A stretch of DNA of 64,000 nt from Leptolyngbya cf. ectocarpi LEGE 11479 (lineage in GTDB: Bacteria; Cyanobacteriota; Cyanobacteriia; Phormidesmidales; Phormidesmidaceae), in NCBI RefSeq assembly GCF_015207065.1, contig NZ_JADEXP010000002.1, forward strand, positions 1 through 64,000, read 5' to 3'. Positions 9,219 through 17,049 of this stretch are shown piece after piece (the first letter of the stretch is position 1; every line of letters starts with the position of its first letter). The position numbers and the translations under genes were made by a program. The notes under the pieces were generated by a model. That model was not told where the DNA came from. It did no database searches and saw nothing but the letters and a program-made list of their open reading frames with translations.

Positions 9219-9761
9219 ATGAGCAGATATAGCGACATTCGCCGAGGCGCACAACTGAAAGACGCCCAAGAGAAATATATTGCGCACATCAGCACCCCGC
9301 GAGAGCCAAACATCGGTTCCCGTGGTGCCCGTGAACCTCAAAAGGTTGTTTTTGTCGAGCCATTCGGATTTGACTTAGCTGTAGACCAGGTGGCTCAGGT
9401 CAACAATAACACCCAGGGTTACACGGATTTGAGTCCTCGAATTACTGCAGCTGACGGGGCACAGGTGACTGACGCTCTTGGTGCCAAGACAGCCGCTTTT
9501 GTTGTGGGTTTCAGGCCAGCTCGTGTGGTTTGGAACCGGGCTGCCGCTAAAACCTTGGTGAGGAAGGTTTCTGCGGTAACAGGCCAGGCTTACGGCGCAT
9601 ATGAAAACGTCAGTCGCAGTAGTTGTGCTTTCGGGCGCGCGGCAGCGACTGACGACATCCATGATGCTTTTAGCGCCATAAAAGAAGAAATTCTTACGGG
9701 TACCACAGGTTTAGCCCTCAACCGGGTAACCCTCACTCGTGAGCGCCGTAGTTACCGATAG
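9219..9761 (+). CDS. Hypothetical 180-residue protein
   Basis: No domain was recognised. The N-terminus is basic (SRYSDIRRGAQLKDAQEKY), the centre has several strand-like segments, and the C-terminus ends in Arg-rich TRERRSYR. No membrane segment is visible. It lies 9 nt upstream of the next gene. Because the whole block is co-directional and tightly spaced, it probably works with its neighbours. Confidence 0.65.
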   Translation: MSRYSDIRRGAQLKDAQEKYIAHISTPREPNIGSRGAREPQKVVFVEPFGFDLAVDQVAQVNNNTQGYTDLSPRITAADGAQVTDALGAKTAAFVVGFRPARVVWNRAAAKTLVRKVSAVTGQAYGAYENVSRSSCAFGRAAATDDIHDAFSAIKEEILTGTTGLALNRVTLTRERRSYR

Positions 9762-9770
9762 GAGCAAAAA

Positions 9771-10076
9771 ATGCAAGTTCAACACGACGTTATCGACCCA
9801 TTCTTAACCTATCTAGACCAAAACCCGGAGTATGGCCAAAGCGATAAGGCTAAAGCTGTTGAGCAGCTGTCTGTTCGTCAGGGCCTAATCCAAGACTGGC
9901 TAGATGGAAAAGAATACGTTGACGCCGTGTTGGACTGCATTGAGGAGCATGGTTTAAATGCAGCCGGGTATGTTGAGGCTGTCACAGACGCTGTAGATCA
10001 CTTCATCTGTAATGACGGTGCTTACTACATAACAAACGAGAGTGGGGTGCTGCTGCCCGCCCATATGAATCAATGA
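9771..10076 (+). CDS. Small acidic hypothetical protein
   Basis: This 101-residue acidic protein is mostly helical by eye (DPFLTYLDQNPEYGQSDKAK, then EYVDAVLDCIEEHGLNAAGY). It has an AGGAG ribosome site. Its stop overlaps the start of the next gene (ATGA). No family was recognised. Confidence 0.65.
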   Translation: MQVQHDVIDPFLTYLDQNPEYGQSDKAKAVEQLSVRQGLIQDWLDGKEYVDAVLDCIEEHGLNAAGYVEAVTDAVDHFICNDGAYYITNESGVLLPAHMNQ

Positions 10077-10510
10077 CCTGGCGGCTCATCCAAGAGGTTA
10101 GTCCAGAGTTTGAGTGGACGAGGTTGGACCAGCCGATCAGCGGTGAAACAGCGCTCAAGATAGAGCAAGACTGGTCGTATGCCGGTTCATTCCCTGGCAA
10201 AGCTTATGTCCTACTGACCCAAAACTTTCCCGATGGCTCGTGCTATGGATTCAAAAAATTCTATCCATATCGGCACGGGCGGCTCTTCACCACCAGAATT
10301 CCAGACTTCTTAGAGACCGCAGGCTGGGGCACCTACTCTCTGTCGATCAAAGTAAATTCGTGGGGCCGGTGGCAGGATGATGCAAATTGGGTGGTGCGTA
10401 TCTATGAGTGGATAGGAGAGACGGCTCCACCGACAGAGCCGGACCCAGGACCAGGTGAAAACGAACCAGAAACCCCAGATATAACTTATGACGGCGGGCA
10501 AGAAGTTTGA
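10073..10510 (+). CDS. Hypothetical beta-rich protein with acidic Pro-rich tail
   Basis: This 145-residue protein is rich in aromatic residues (FPDGSCYGFKKFYPYRHGRL, SLSIKVNSWGRWQDDANW), suggesting a compact beta domain. It ends in a Pro/Glu-rich tail of about 25 residues. It is coupled to the gene before by ATGA and overlaps the next by 23 nt. Its function is unknown. Confidence 0.65.
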   Translation: MTWRLIQEVSPEFEWTRLDQPISGETALKIEQDWSYAGSFPGKAYVLLTQNFPDGSCYGFKKFYPYRHGRLFTTRIPDFLETAGWGTYSLSIKVNSWGRWQDDANWVVRIYEWIGETAPPTEPDPGPGENEPETPDITYDGGQEV

Positions 10511-11324
10511 TGTAGTCGTATTGGCTAGGCGAGTTGAGAACGCTGAGGAGCCTGCCGGAATAAAATACGGCGAGATAGTTTTCTGCCCAGACGCTGCAGA
10601 GGGTGTGGGGATAGTCTATATCGGTGGTAGGGACGGCACAGTTCGGGTTTTATCCATCTTGCCTCCCGTAGTTGATGGGGCTGGTGGGTTCCTAGATGCC
10701 TTCCCAGGGGGGAGCGTTTTTGCGTTGGAGCAAGTCTATACGCAAATTAAAGCCCCTTTTTACACCGAGAAAGATGGGGATGTGAACCTGATCATCGGTA
10801 GCCAGTACTACGGCCTACCTGGAGATGGAAAACTGTCCATAGCTAGTGGTGGCCTGATAGGGCAATACGAATATACTCATGTTGAGAGTTCCTCAAGCAT
10901 AGAGGTCTCGGCAAACCGGCTTGTAATCGGGGTTTTGTCTATCTCCTCTACCTTTGGAGATGTGAGCGATCGCCTACAAGTCTGGCTTGATAGTGAGCGC
11001 ATTTTTCAAGTCAATGCCGATAACACGATTGAAGTGTTTGCCCCCAGGGTTAACGGCAGTTATAGCGGGATTAATGTGGGCCTGGCTCCACCGGACGATC
11101 AGTTTTTTTGCTTTGCCACATTGGTTGAAGGAACCAGTGTTAAGTGCTGGATAAACGGCTTGCAAGTGGTGAACCAAGAGACACCAGAGGTCGCTAGTGC
11201 AATTGGGTTTTTGAAGGTTTATATGCGTGGCGGTTCCTGGAAATTCCTGGGGACTTGGAGTGATGAGGCTATCCCTGCTAGCCCGCAGCTCTGCATCAAT
11301 GCCGTCGTGGCTCACTACGTATGA
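10488..11324 (+). CDS. Beta-rich protein with possible LamG/concanavalin-like domain
   Basis: This 278-residue protein has a Gly-rich beta N-terminal half. Its C-terminal half includes DRLQVWLDSERIF, FFCFATLVEGTSVKCWING and LKVYMRGGSWKFLG, resembling the strand pattern of LamG-like jelly rolls (annealing strand, ...v.cyvNG..., final strand). The domain call is by pattern only. Such domains bind glycans or form structural sheets in surface proteins and phage fibres. It overlaps the genes on both sides (start inside the previous gene, stop in ATGA with the next). Confidence 0.55.
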   Translation: MTAGKKFDVVVLARRVENAEEPAGIKYGEIVFCPDAAEGVGIVYIGGRDGTVRVLSILPPVVDGAGGFLDAFPGGSVFALEQVYTQIKAPFYTEKDGDVNLIIGSQYYGLPGDGKLSIASGGLIGQYEYTHVESSSSIEVSANRLVIGVLSISSTFGDVSDRLQVWLDSERIFQVNADNTIEVFAPRVNGSYSGINVGLAPPDDQFFCFATLVEGTSVKCWINGLQVVNQETPEVASAIGFLKVYMRGGSWKFLGTWSDEAIPASPQLCINAVVAHYV

Positions 11325-11647
11325 ATCGCCTAGACCCGTTAATTAGAACTCTTCCCTATCAGCAATTTGTACTGGTGTGGCCGATTGCGGAGGCTAATCT
11401 TTGGGGAGTGATCACAATTGATGGTGACCGCAAGGATTACTTCATGGCTGAATCGGTGGAGTCGATTCAGCCCCATGACACGTTCTGTCAGACCATAGAC
11501 CGGTTTAAGTTGATGGGTTTTTGTTATCCAGCCTGCAAGGCTGTGGCTCATGGGTTTAAGGCGATGGTGATCAGCATCACCGATATGAGTGAGCTGTACG
11601 AGGTGAAGTACCTGCCGCAGGGGTGGTCGGAGGGTGCAAATGCTTAA
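11321..11647 (+). CDS. Hypothetical 108-residue protein
   Basis: It starts in an ATGA overlap with the gene before. There is no recognised domain. The N-terminal half is hydrophobic and strand-like (FVLVWPIAEANLWGVITIDG) and the C-terminal half mixed. It overlaps the FHA gene by 8 nt. Confidence 0.6.
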   Translation: MNRLDPLIRTLPYQQFVLVWPIAEANLWGVITIDGDRKDYFMAESVESIQPHDTFCQTIDRFKLMGFCYPACKAVAHGFKAMVISITDMSELYEVKYLPQGWSEGANA

Positions 11648-12389
11648 GCTGGTTGAGTGCAGGCCGGGAAAACCACAGATTGAGAAACCGATCGATCCAT
11701 CTAATGGACCTGTGACGATCGGGCGTGGCAGTGTGGCAAACATTAGGGTGGCTTTGGGAGTAAACCCCAGCCTCCTTTACGTCCAAACTTTGTCTAAAAT
11801 CCAGGCCACTGTATATGAGAAAGACGGCGCACTATTCATCAAGGACGGTGGTACAAAGCCCAGTTCTAACGGTATCTACTACAAAGGTCGAAGAACCTAC
11901 GCACCAATTGAACTGTATCAAGGGATTGAAGTAGAGCTGTTTCCCTTGGCCGGTGGCTACCATTTATATGTTGCTTGGCCATTCAAAAAAGAGGGAATAG
12001 TTGAGGCCGACACTCTGATAATAGAGCGCGAGAATTTAGAAATTCAGCTCGAAGGCGCGGGAGAAGAAGTGACCCGCTTAACCTTGGTTGTGAGTGACCT
12101 TGAGACGAAACTAGACAAGACAGTTCAAGCCTCACATACGCTCAATAGACGGACACAAGTTATCTATGAAGAGCTGAGAAAGCAGCAAGAGTCTAAAAAG
12201 ACCTTAAGCAAGCAATTAAGGCTTCTCAAAAAACTACTAATTATCTTCTGCGTAGTTAGCTTTATTGTTGCCTGGCTGATGCTAGGAGGCGACCAAGAGA
12301 CATTAGCTGTTTTAGGTAAGGCGATAATAAGTGTCGCCAGTATTATTGGCTTTATTTTTGGCATTAAACCAGGGGATGTTGACGCCTAA
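11640..12389 (+). CDS. FHA-domain protein with coiled coil and C-terminal membrane hairpin
   Basis: This 249-residue protein has three parts. Residues about 20-110 match a forkhead-associated domain: VTIGRGSVANIRV, LSKIQATVYEKDGALFIKDG, then SSNGIYYKGRR and a final strand. In this family these hold the phosphothreonine-binding Gly-Arg, Ser and Asn residues. Residues about 125-195 form a coiled coil, and two hydrophobic helices follow (LLIIFCVVSFIVAWLML and a Val/Ile-rich one), so the FHA domain should be membrane-tethered and cytosolic. ATG 11640 is chosen over GTG 11634 because GGAGG is then 7 nt away. It is the last gene of the block and converges with the FtsK-like gene across a repeat-rich gap. 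No Ser/Thr kinase is in the element, so any phosphorylated partner would be host-encoded or absent. Confidence 0.75.
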   Translation: MLKLVECRPGKPQIEKPIDPSNGPVTIGRGSVANIRVALGVNPSLLYVQTLSKIQATVYEKDGALFIKDGGTKPSSNGIYYKGRRTYAPIELYQGIEVELFPLAGGYHLYVAWPFKKEGIVEADTLIIERENLEIQLEGAGEEVTRLTLVVSDLETKLDKTVQASHTLNRRTQVIYEELRKQQESKKTLSKQLRLLKKLLIIFCVVSFIVAWLMLGGDQETLAVLGKAIISVASIIGFIFGIKPGDVDA

Positions 12390-12430
12390 AAAACAAAAAT
12401 CTCTTTCTAATTAAAGTTCTTAAATATCGT

Positions 12431-12655
12431 TTGTGGACTTTTTGCGGACTTTTTGTGGACCGGTTGTGGACCTACGGTGGATTAGGGTCCACAGCGCTTT
12501 GTTTTGTAATTGCTACTCAAAAATCTTGTGGCCCGGTCCACAAACGGTATATCAATGGTTTTAGCGTTTTTGCGGACTTGTGGACCAGTCTCGGCCACAC
12601 CTAAAACACCCCGAAAAAGGGGGGTGTTGCACCATCACCCTGGTGGAGTCCACAA
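12431..12655. repeat. Cluster of nine TTGTGGACC-type 9-mers (four phased at 11 bp)
   Basis: Plus-oriented copies start at 12431, 12442, 12453, 12464 (exactly 11 bp apart), 12570 and 12578. Reverse copies lie at 12486-12494, 12535-12543 and 12647-12655, and a variant TTGTGGCCC at 12526 forms a palindrome with the 12535 copy. Consensus TTGYGGACY. Five copies are TTGTGGAC and two TTGCGGAC in the pure form; the others differ by one base. One copy per helical turn is the pattern of a protein-binding array such as an origin iteron, a centromere or a translocase recognition site. It lies in the convergent gap next to the FtsK-like gene's 3' end. Confidence 0.85.
12605..12628. terminator. Hairpin between convergent operons
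   Basis: AACACCCC and GGGGTGTT form a perfect 8-bp stem with an A-rich loop, between the FHA gene (+) and the FtsK-like gene (-). It is likely a bidirectional terminator, although the flanking T-runs are short. Confidence 0.55.
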
Positions 12656-14806
12656 AACCTTGAATTGAAGCTTGCTATGGTACTCACCTGAGTCAATTTG
12701 AATGACCTTTTTCAGTGACTTACTTGATAGCAACCTATACACATCTTGCACGGATAGGTCGTGGTTCTTCCGCAAGGAACTAGCTCCCCTATAAAAAGAG
12801 GAGACTGTATAAGTTGAACCAACTTGAAGCTCGAACAACTTCTTGGCACAGTAACGAAAAGCATCGGTACTTATACCGTCTGGAATATCCAGTTTGCTGA
12901 TATCACTTTCTGGCTGAGGCTTTACTTTTTCAACCTCTTTTTGGCGCTGAGTTCGGCTGTACATCTTCCAGTAAAGAGCATGGGTAATAGGGTCTTCGTA
13001 GAACTCTCCATACCCACGTGTTTCAAGTACCTCTAAAGCCATCTCAAGCTGGCTCATGTTTGTAACAGCTGACCAGCATCTTAAAGGGACTCTTAAGTCT
13101 AGTAAACCAGTGCCATCACTGAGGATTTCCGAATTCTCTTTGAACCATGAGAAGAAGTCGATAGCCAGCTGTTTTTGTTCGGGGCTGTAGCAAGCGAGTG
13201 GATCATTTTGCCGAGTGGCATCAACAGGCAGGCCAGGCTGGATCTTAGGCACCTCCTCTACTTTGGTCGTATCTTCAAAGCCGTAGTCTTCATCTATGGC
13301 CGGGTTAACCACGCTGGGGGTAATCGACTGAACGTCCCAGCTTTGAGGGAGTACGATCAGCCGCCACTGGCCACCGATATTGGTTAGTGCTAAGACCACA
13401 TTCACCGGAGAGCCATTAGCGTTGTGCTGCTTCAGGTACTTGCCATACTCCTCTTTGAGAGCCTCGCGGGTGTCCTTCAGTGTGATGTAACGATTGTCAG
13501 ACAGTAGTTTTTCAATCGAGCCGTAAATGCCATTACGCCCTAGGGCAATGGTGTAATTTTGGTTGCGGATCTCGGCGGTAATTCCTGACTTGTTGGTGGT
13601 CATGTGGCCAAACACCACGCCACGAACACCCTTGCTACGGCCATCAACAATGAGAGTCTCAATGAAGTCTGAATAATCCTCTTGCCAGGTGGGTTTGTCC
13701 GGCTTCACTGGCTTACCCCGGTCATCTTGCGTGGTGTTCATCTCAACATAGCGGCGAGCGGCTTTACCCAGTGCCTTGGTGCCCTCGTTACCCTCGTCAA
13801 TCAGTACGAACGACGGGACCAGTGACCCAGCTTCAAGTAGTGCCTCTAGGGTATTGACCCTAGACATTAGGCGAACGGTCGCATCAATCAGTTTCTGACC
13901 CTGCATTGTATTGGTGACGGTGTAAAAATCCTGGGTCTTTTCTAGACCCGCCATGGTGACCGTCTCCCCACGAGCTGCATTGCCAGATTTGTGGGTCACG
14001 GTCACAAAGTCTGTGGACTCATCCTTCTGGTAGGCCGCGCTAATGATGGCTTCCAGGAACGCTGACTTACCCACACCGGTCGTGCCATACCCCAACAGAC
14101 TCCGATCATCTGCCAGGAACCGGGGAATGGGATTCTCAATCGGTACGCCACACCACTTGCGTTTGCCTTTCAGGCTGACACACTGCTCTGTGGCTTTGGT
14201 GGTTGAGTTTTTGCGAGTCGTGAACTCGAACCCGTTGATATTGCCCTTTCTAAACCCCCTAGTTTTGGTAGTGGTGGTATCGCCATCACCATCGGTAGCA
14301 CCCATAAGAGCTTTAAATTCTTCCAGCTCCTTACGCTGTGCGATCGCAGGGTCAACTAGCCCCGGTTCCTTCATGTGGGCAGGCAGATTGGCATTGTTTT
14401 CCAACTTGATCTCAGACACCGCTGTGTATAAGCGGCTGACTTCGGTGTCTTGGTACGCCTGGCGTTTGAGTTGATGGACGAATTGGTGATCATCCTCGGC
14501 CTCGTTCAGCTCGTTCTGATAAAAAGTCAACCCAGCCTGGGCAGCAGCAATCAGCGTTAGACCCGTGCTGGCCGCCAATAGTCCTAGTGCTGGTGGCCAG
14601 CGATAGCTAAGCCCCTCATCGGAGTAATACCCTCGCTCCACTGGGGCAAATACTAGAAATGCCCCTGCGATCGCACTTCCATATAGCAGTAGCGCACGTT
14701 TCGGAATGACTTCCCAAGCTTTACCCAGCAGAGAGCCTGATGCGTGGGCCAAGCGGTTACGGACGGCGGGTGAGAGTAGGTCGATGTCTAGAAAATTGCT
14801 ATCCAT
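12635..14806 (-). CDS. FtsK/HerA/VirD4-type membrane DNA-translocase ATPase
   Basis: This 723-residue protein has two N-terminal membrane helices (about 38-55 and 72-92), then a charged linker and a RecA-like motor. Walker A is GTTGVGKS at 241-248 and Walker B is FVLIDEG at 333-339. The segment GRSKGVRGVVFGHMTTNKSG near 400 resembles the arginine/sensor region of this superfamily. After about 550 there are helical modules (EQKQLAIDFFSWFKE, then STDAFRYCAKKLFELQVGS) that look like winged-helix DNA-binding domains. Two membrane helices plus a cytosolic motor fit T4SS coupling proteins and TraB/FtsK translocases, which pump DNA across membranes. It ends the minus-strand operon that starts at parM, and overlaps the preceding gene by 19 nt. 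The exact subfamily and substrate are not settled. Confidence 0.82.
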   Translation of the reverse strand: MDSNFLDIDLLSPAVRNRLAHASGSLLGKAWEVIPKRALLLYGSAIAGAFLVFAPVERGYYSDEGLSYRWPPALGLLAASTGLTLIAAAQAGLTFYQNELNEAEDDHQFVHQLKRQAYQDTEVSRLYTAVSEIKLENNANLPAHMKEPGLVDPAIAQRKELEEFKALMGATDGDGDTTTTKTRGFRKGNINGFEFTTRKNSTTKATEQCVSLKGKRKWCGVPIENPIPRFLADDRSLLGYGTTGVGKSAFLEAIISAAYQKDESTDFVTVTHKSGNAARGETVTMAGLEKTQDFYTVTNTMQGQKLIDATVRLMSRVNTLEALLEAGSLVPSFVLIDEGNEGTKALGKAARRYVEMNTTQDDRGKPVKPDKPTWQEDYSDFIETLIVDGRSKGVRGVVFGHMTTNKSGITAEIRNQNYTIALGRNGIYGSIEKLLSDNRYITLKDTREALKEEYGKYLKQHNANGSPVNVVLALTNIGGQWRLIVLPQSWDVQSITPSVVNPAIDEDYGFEDTTKVEEVPKIQPGLPVDATRQNDPLACYSPEQKQLAIDFFSWFKENSEILSDGTGLLDLRVPLRCWSAVTNMSQLEMALEVLETRGYGEFYEDPITHALYWKMYSRTQRQKEVEKVKPQPESDISKLDIPDGISTDAFRYCAKKLFELQVGSTYTVSSFYRGASSLRKNHDLSVQDVYRLLSSKSLKKVIQIDSGEYHSKLQFKVLWTPPG

Positions 14807-15093
14807 GTAACAAGGCCTCCCATGATAACGGCAGTGACGACGGAGCTAAATTGCAAAATGCCAACGGTGCTGGCTTCAAACGTGAGGCGCTGCGCCCAAG
14901 AGCGACTGCCCAGGATGCCCTGAAACTGTAGTGCGAACAGGCCGACAAACATTAAGAATGCGATTACGGCCGTAACGATTAATGCAATCTTGAGCGGCTG
15001 CCACAGGGCCGCAAGCTGAACGACGGCGGACGATGCGCAGGTAATAAATAGGAACCTAGCGGCTTGAGCCCCTGTGTGGTGGTTAAGGTTCAT
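14788..15093 (-). CDS. Small three-helix membrane protein
   Basis: This 101-residue protein is mostly hydrophobic, with segments at about 12-30, 33-56 and 78-101 (for example IALIVTAVIAFLMFVGLFAL). It overlaps the ATPase start by 19 nt, so it is probably made in proportion with it and may be its membrane partner, as small integral proteins are for coupling ATPases. No family was recognised. A GGGGGC/GCCCCC hairpin lies just upstream, at about 15105-15121. Confidence 0.7.
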   Translation of the reverse strand: MNLNHHTGAQAARFLFITCASSAVVQLAALWQPLKIALIVTAVIAFLMFVGLFALQFQGILGSRSWAQRLTFEASTVGILQFSSVVTAVIMGGLVTWIAIF

Positions 15094-15137
15094 GGCAATT
15101 CAAAAGGGGGCAGTGCCCCCTGGTGCAACGACAACGT

Positions 15138-15701
15138 TTAGATCATGGGAAGGAATCGCCGTTCTAGGTGAGATCCTTCGTGTGTTCCACGACGGCTCAG
15201 GTCGGTACTGGACTGCAGTTTGTGCCGAAGTCCACGGTCAAACTGGGCATAGGCGATGTTGGCCTGCTCGACGTCGGAGGCGTGTTGCAACCCAGCTTCT
15301 TTACGCTTGAGATTGAGCGTGTGATTTAACGTCTGGTACTGGGCAAACGCTTCCTCAATCGTTATCTCCAGCCTGTGAACCTTTTGCCGTAGTTTTTGCA
15401 GTGCGACTTGGTAGGCCTGCTGGCAGTCAATGTAGTGACTGCTGGCCTCGATGGCCCTGGTTGCTTGAACCAAGGCCTCAGACTCTTTTGTGATTTCATC
15501 AATGAACTTATCGGCGGCAGCTTCAGTGCCACATTCCGTGATGAAATTCTCAGGCAGTCTACGAACCTCGGTGAACTTCAAACGCTCCAGGTTACTGGGG
15601 TTGATCTTCTCGTCGGTTAGTGACGATTTGGCCCCGAGGGCCTGCTCTAAGTTGCCAGTTAGGTTAAATGCCATATTGCTTGCGTAAGTAAAAGGACTCA
15701 T
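15138..15701 (-). CDS. Coiled-coil protein of unknown function
   Basis: This 187-residue protein is helical, with coiled-coil-like heptads through the central 130 residues (ALQKLRQKVHRLEITIEEAF) and basic ends. No membrane segment is seen. An alternative start at 15674 (MAFNLTG) is equally possible; neither has a strong ribosome site. It sits in the parM-to-ATPase operon. A scaffold role is a guess. Confidence 0.6.
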   Translation of the reverse strand: MSPFTYASNMAFNLTGNLEQALGAKSSLTDEKINPSNLERLKFTEVRRLPENFITECGTEAAADKFIDEITKESEALVQATRAIEASSHYIDCQQAYQVALQKLRQKVHRLEITIEEAFAQYQTLNHTLNLKRKEAGLQHASDVEQANIAYAQFDRGLRHKLQSSTDLSRRGTHEGSHLERRFLPMI

Positions 15702-15735
15702 CGATGATCATGGAAATGCTTGCGTGTACTGCACA

Positions 15736-16278
15736 TCACCTCCCTACGTAGTCGCGGTTTTCAAGGTAGAAGTCTCGTAGTGGAAGCACCCGATAGTGGC
15801 TGTGGATGGTGGAGAGGGCGATCGCACCGGCAAGCGTTAGCAATACCAGGTGGGTTAGCGTCAGTCGAAACTGTTTCAGCCGATTCAACTGCTTATCCTG
15901 ACTGGCTTGTTCAAGGGTCAGGCGGTTGACGTGGCTTTGGTTGCAGTCAACCAGGTCCCCCAGCTGGTTGAACGAACCCTTGAGGGACTCAATGTCTGAC
16001 TGAGTTAACTTCTCGCCCGTCTCCAGTAGCCCCAGCTGCTTATTGATGGCCGCGATCGACCGCTTAATCTCAACCGTATTTGCCCGGCTTGTTTCCTGAA
16101 GATCTGAAACAGCGGCCCGGACATTGGCCAGGGCGATGCCGTGGCGTTCGACGGTTTTAGACAGAGCCGCGACCTTCTCCACCAGGGATAGATCTTCATC
16201 CGTTACTGGGTCAACGGGTTTTGTCTCGGGAGCTTCGTCCGTACTCAGCCAGCTTAGTGGGTCCTGTTTGGGGTCCAT
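15736..16278 (-). CDS. Coiled-coil protein with C-terminal membrane anchor
   Basis: This 180-residue protein has an acidic N-terminus (LSTDEAPETKPVDPVTDED), a long coiled coil of about 30-140, then one membrane helix (LTHLVLLTLAGAIALSTIHS) and a short basic tail. The start is supported by AAGGAG 6 nt upstream, which overlaps the stop region of the 47-residue gene before it. The shape suggests a membrane-tethered spacer protein that works with the neighbouring ATPase. No family was recognised. Confidence 0.68.
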   Translation of the reverse strand: MDPKQDPLSWLSTDEAPETKPVDPVTDEDLSLVEKVAALSKTVERHGIALANVRAAVSDLQETSRANTVEIKRSIAAINKQLGLLETGEKLTQSDIESLKGSFNQLGDLVDCNQSHVNRLTLEQASQDKQLNRLKQFRLTLTHLVLLTLAGAIALSTIHSHYRVLPLRDFYLENRDYVGR

Positions 16279-16288
16279 GGCTAGCTCC

Positions 16289-16432
16289 TTAATCCCAGAA
16301 GATTAAGGCGTCGAAGGCCCCAATTGTGCATTGATGCGCGGTAATCGCTGGTTGAGCGATGTCTCTGAGGACACCGCCCAGAACGATGAGAGCCGCAGAC
16401 CAGATGACAAAAAGTTTTATCTTGTAAGCCAT
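16289..16432 (-). CDS. 47-residue single-pass membrane protein
   Basis: This short gene reads MAYKIKLFVIWSAALIVLGG and continues to an acidic/aromatic end (DALIFWD). Residues about 6-24 form one membrane helix. Its stop (TAA) lies in the GGATTAAGGAG that serves as the ribosome site of the next gene, so the two are tightly coupled. It sits in the right frame, strand and spacing to be part of the operon. No family was recognised. Confidence 0.55.
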   Translation of the reverse strand: MAYKIKLFVIWSAALIVLGGVLRDIAQPAITAHQCTIGAFDALIFWD

Positions 16433-16464
16433 AATGAAGTCGTTCCATTTTGTGTTTGGGACGC

Positions 16465-16499
16465 AAGGGATAGGGCTTTTCCATGGCGACCTATCCCTT
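16465..16499 (-). other. Strong hairpin inside the parM-to-ATPase operon
   Basis: AAGGGATAGG and CCTATCCCTT form a perfect 10-bp stem with a 15-nt loop between the 107-residue and 47-residue genes. There is no T-run in the minus direction, so it is more likely an RNA-processing or stability element than a full terminator. Confidence 0.5.
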
Positions 16500-16513
16500 T
16501 TGCATGTGAGCTT

Positions 16514-16837
16514 TTAGAAGGTCATGTTTGAGTAGATGCCCTCTAACAGCCGGACCATTTGGGTGGCATCCAGCTGTATCTCCATGTGATCAAGCAGTCG
16601 CATGACTTCATCGTGGTCCTCAAACTCGAACTCATCGCGCGTTGCCAGAGAACAGAGAGAGGCATCAGCCAACAGAAGATTAAGACTGTCGGTTTCGAGA
16701 TAAAGCAGGTGCTGTGCAACAGCCGAGGCAATGTTTAACCGTTCCTTATTGGTCAGGCCTTGCCAGTAGGAACCGTACTTATTACAGAGGCGATCAACGG
16801 CAGGGGTTTGGACGTAATACGTGATGGGCTTTGACAT
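16514..16837 (-). CDS. Hypothetical 107-residue protein
   Basis: This is a soluble, mainly helical protein (LTNKERLNIASAVAQHLLYL, then DEVMRLLDHMEIQLDATQM) with no recognised domain. It lies 5 nt downstream of the small ParM-partner gene. It is probably co-expressed with the partition genes. Confidence 0.6.
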   Translation of the reverse strand: MSKPITYYVQTPAVDRLCNKYGSYWQGLTNKERLNIASAVAQHLLYLETDSLNLLLADASLCSLATRDEFEFEDHDEVMRLLDHMEIQLDATQMVRLLEGIYSNMTF

Positions 16838-16842
16838 AGTGA

Positions 16843-17049
16843 CTAACTCCAGTCGGTGAGTTGTGCAAATTCGTCGTCGATATCAGTGGGTTGAGTCGCC
16901 TGGGGCAGTGGAGCGAGCGGATGACCGCTTTGACTAGCGGCATAGATGCCAAGGATGTGATTTAAAGCCAGCTTGGGATCCTCTACCTGTATCTCTTCCA
17001 TCACCTTGCGTATCAGGGGTTGGAACCCCTTCTCGATGGTGATTCTCAC
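16843..17049 (-). CDS. Small partner of the ParM-like protein (possible ParR-type adaptor)
   Basis: This 68-residue protein is read from GTG at 17049, which overlaps the parM stop (GTGA). That is the coupling expected for a partition pair. Its N-terminal RITIEKGFQPLIRKVMEEIQ, followed by a helix, could be a ribbon-helix-helix fold, as in ParR proteins. A longer frame from 17103 exists but would run deep into parM. The ParR role is inferred from position and the short N-terminal strand-helix pattern only. Confidence 0.5.
   Translation of the reverse strand: MRITIEKGFQPLIRKVMEEIQVEDPKLALNHILGIYAASQSGHPLAPLPQATQPTDIDDEFAQLTDWS

Noticed and set aside
12431-12655. CRISPR array
   Set aside because: The repeat unit is 9 bp with 2-bp gaps and both orientations. 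There are no 25-40-bp repeats or unique spacers and no cas genes.
12635-14806. Phage terminase or packaging ATPase
   Set aside because: Two N-terminal membrane helices and the motif layout fit FtsK/HerA/VirD4 motors. No capsid, portal or nuclease partner was seen, although a tailless-virus packaging ATPase cannot be fully excluded.
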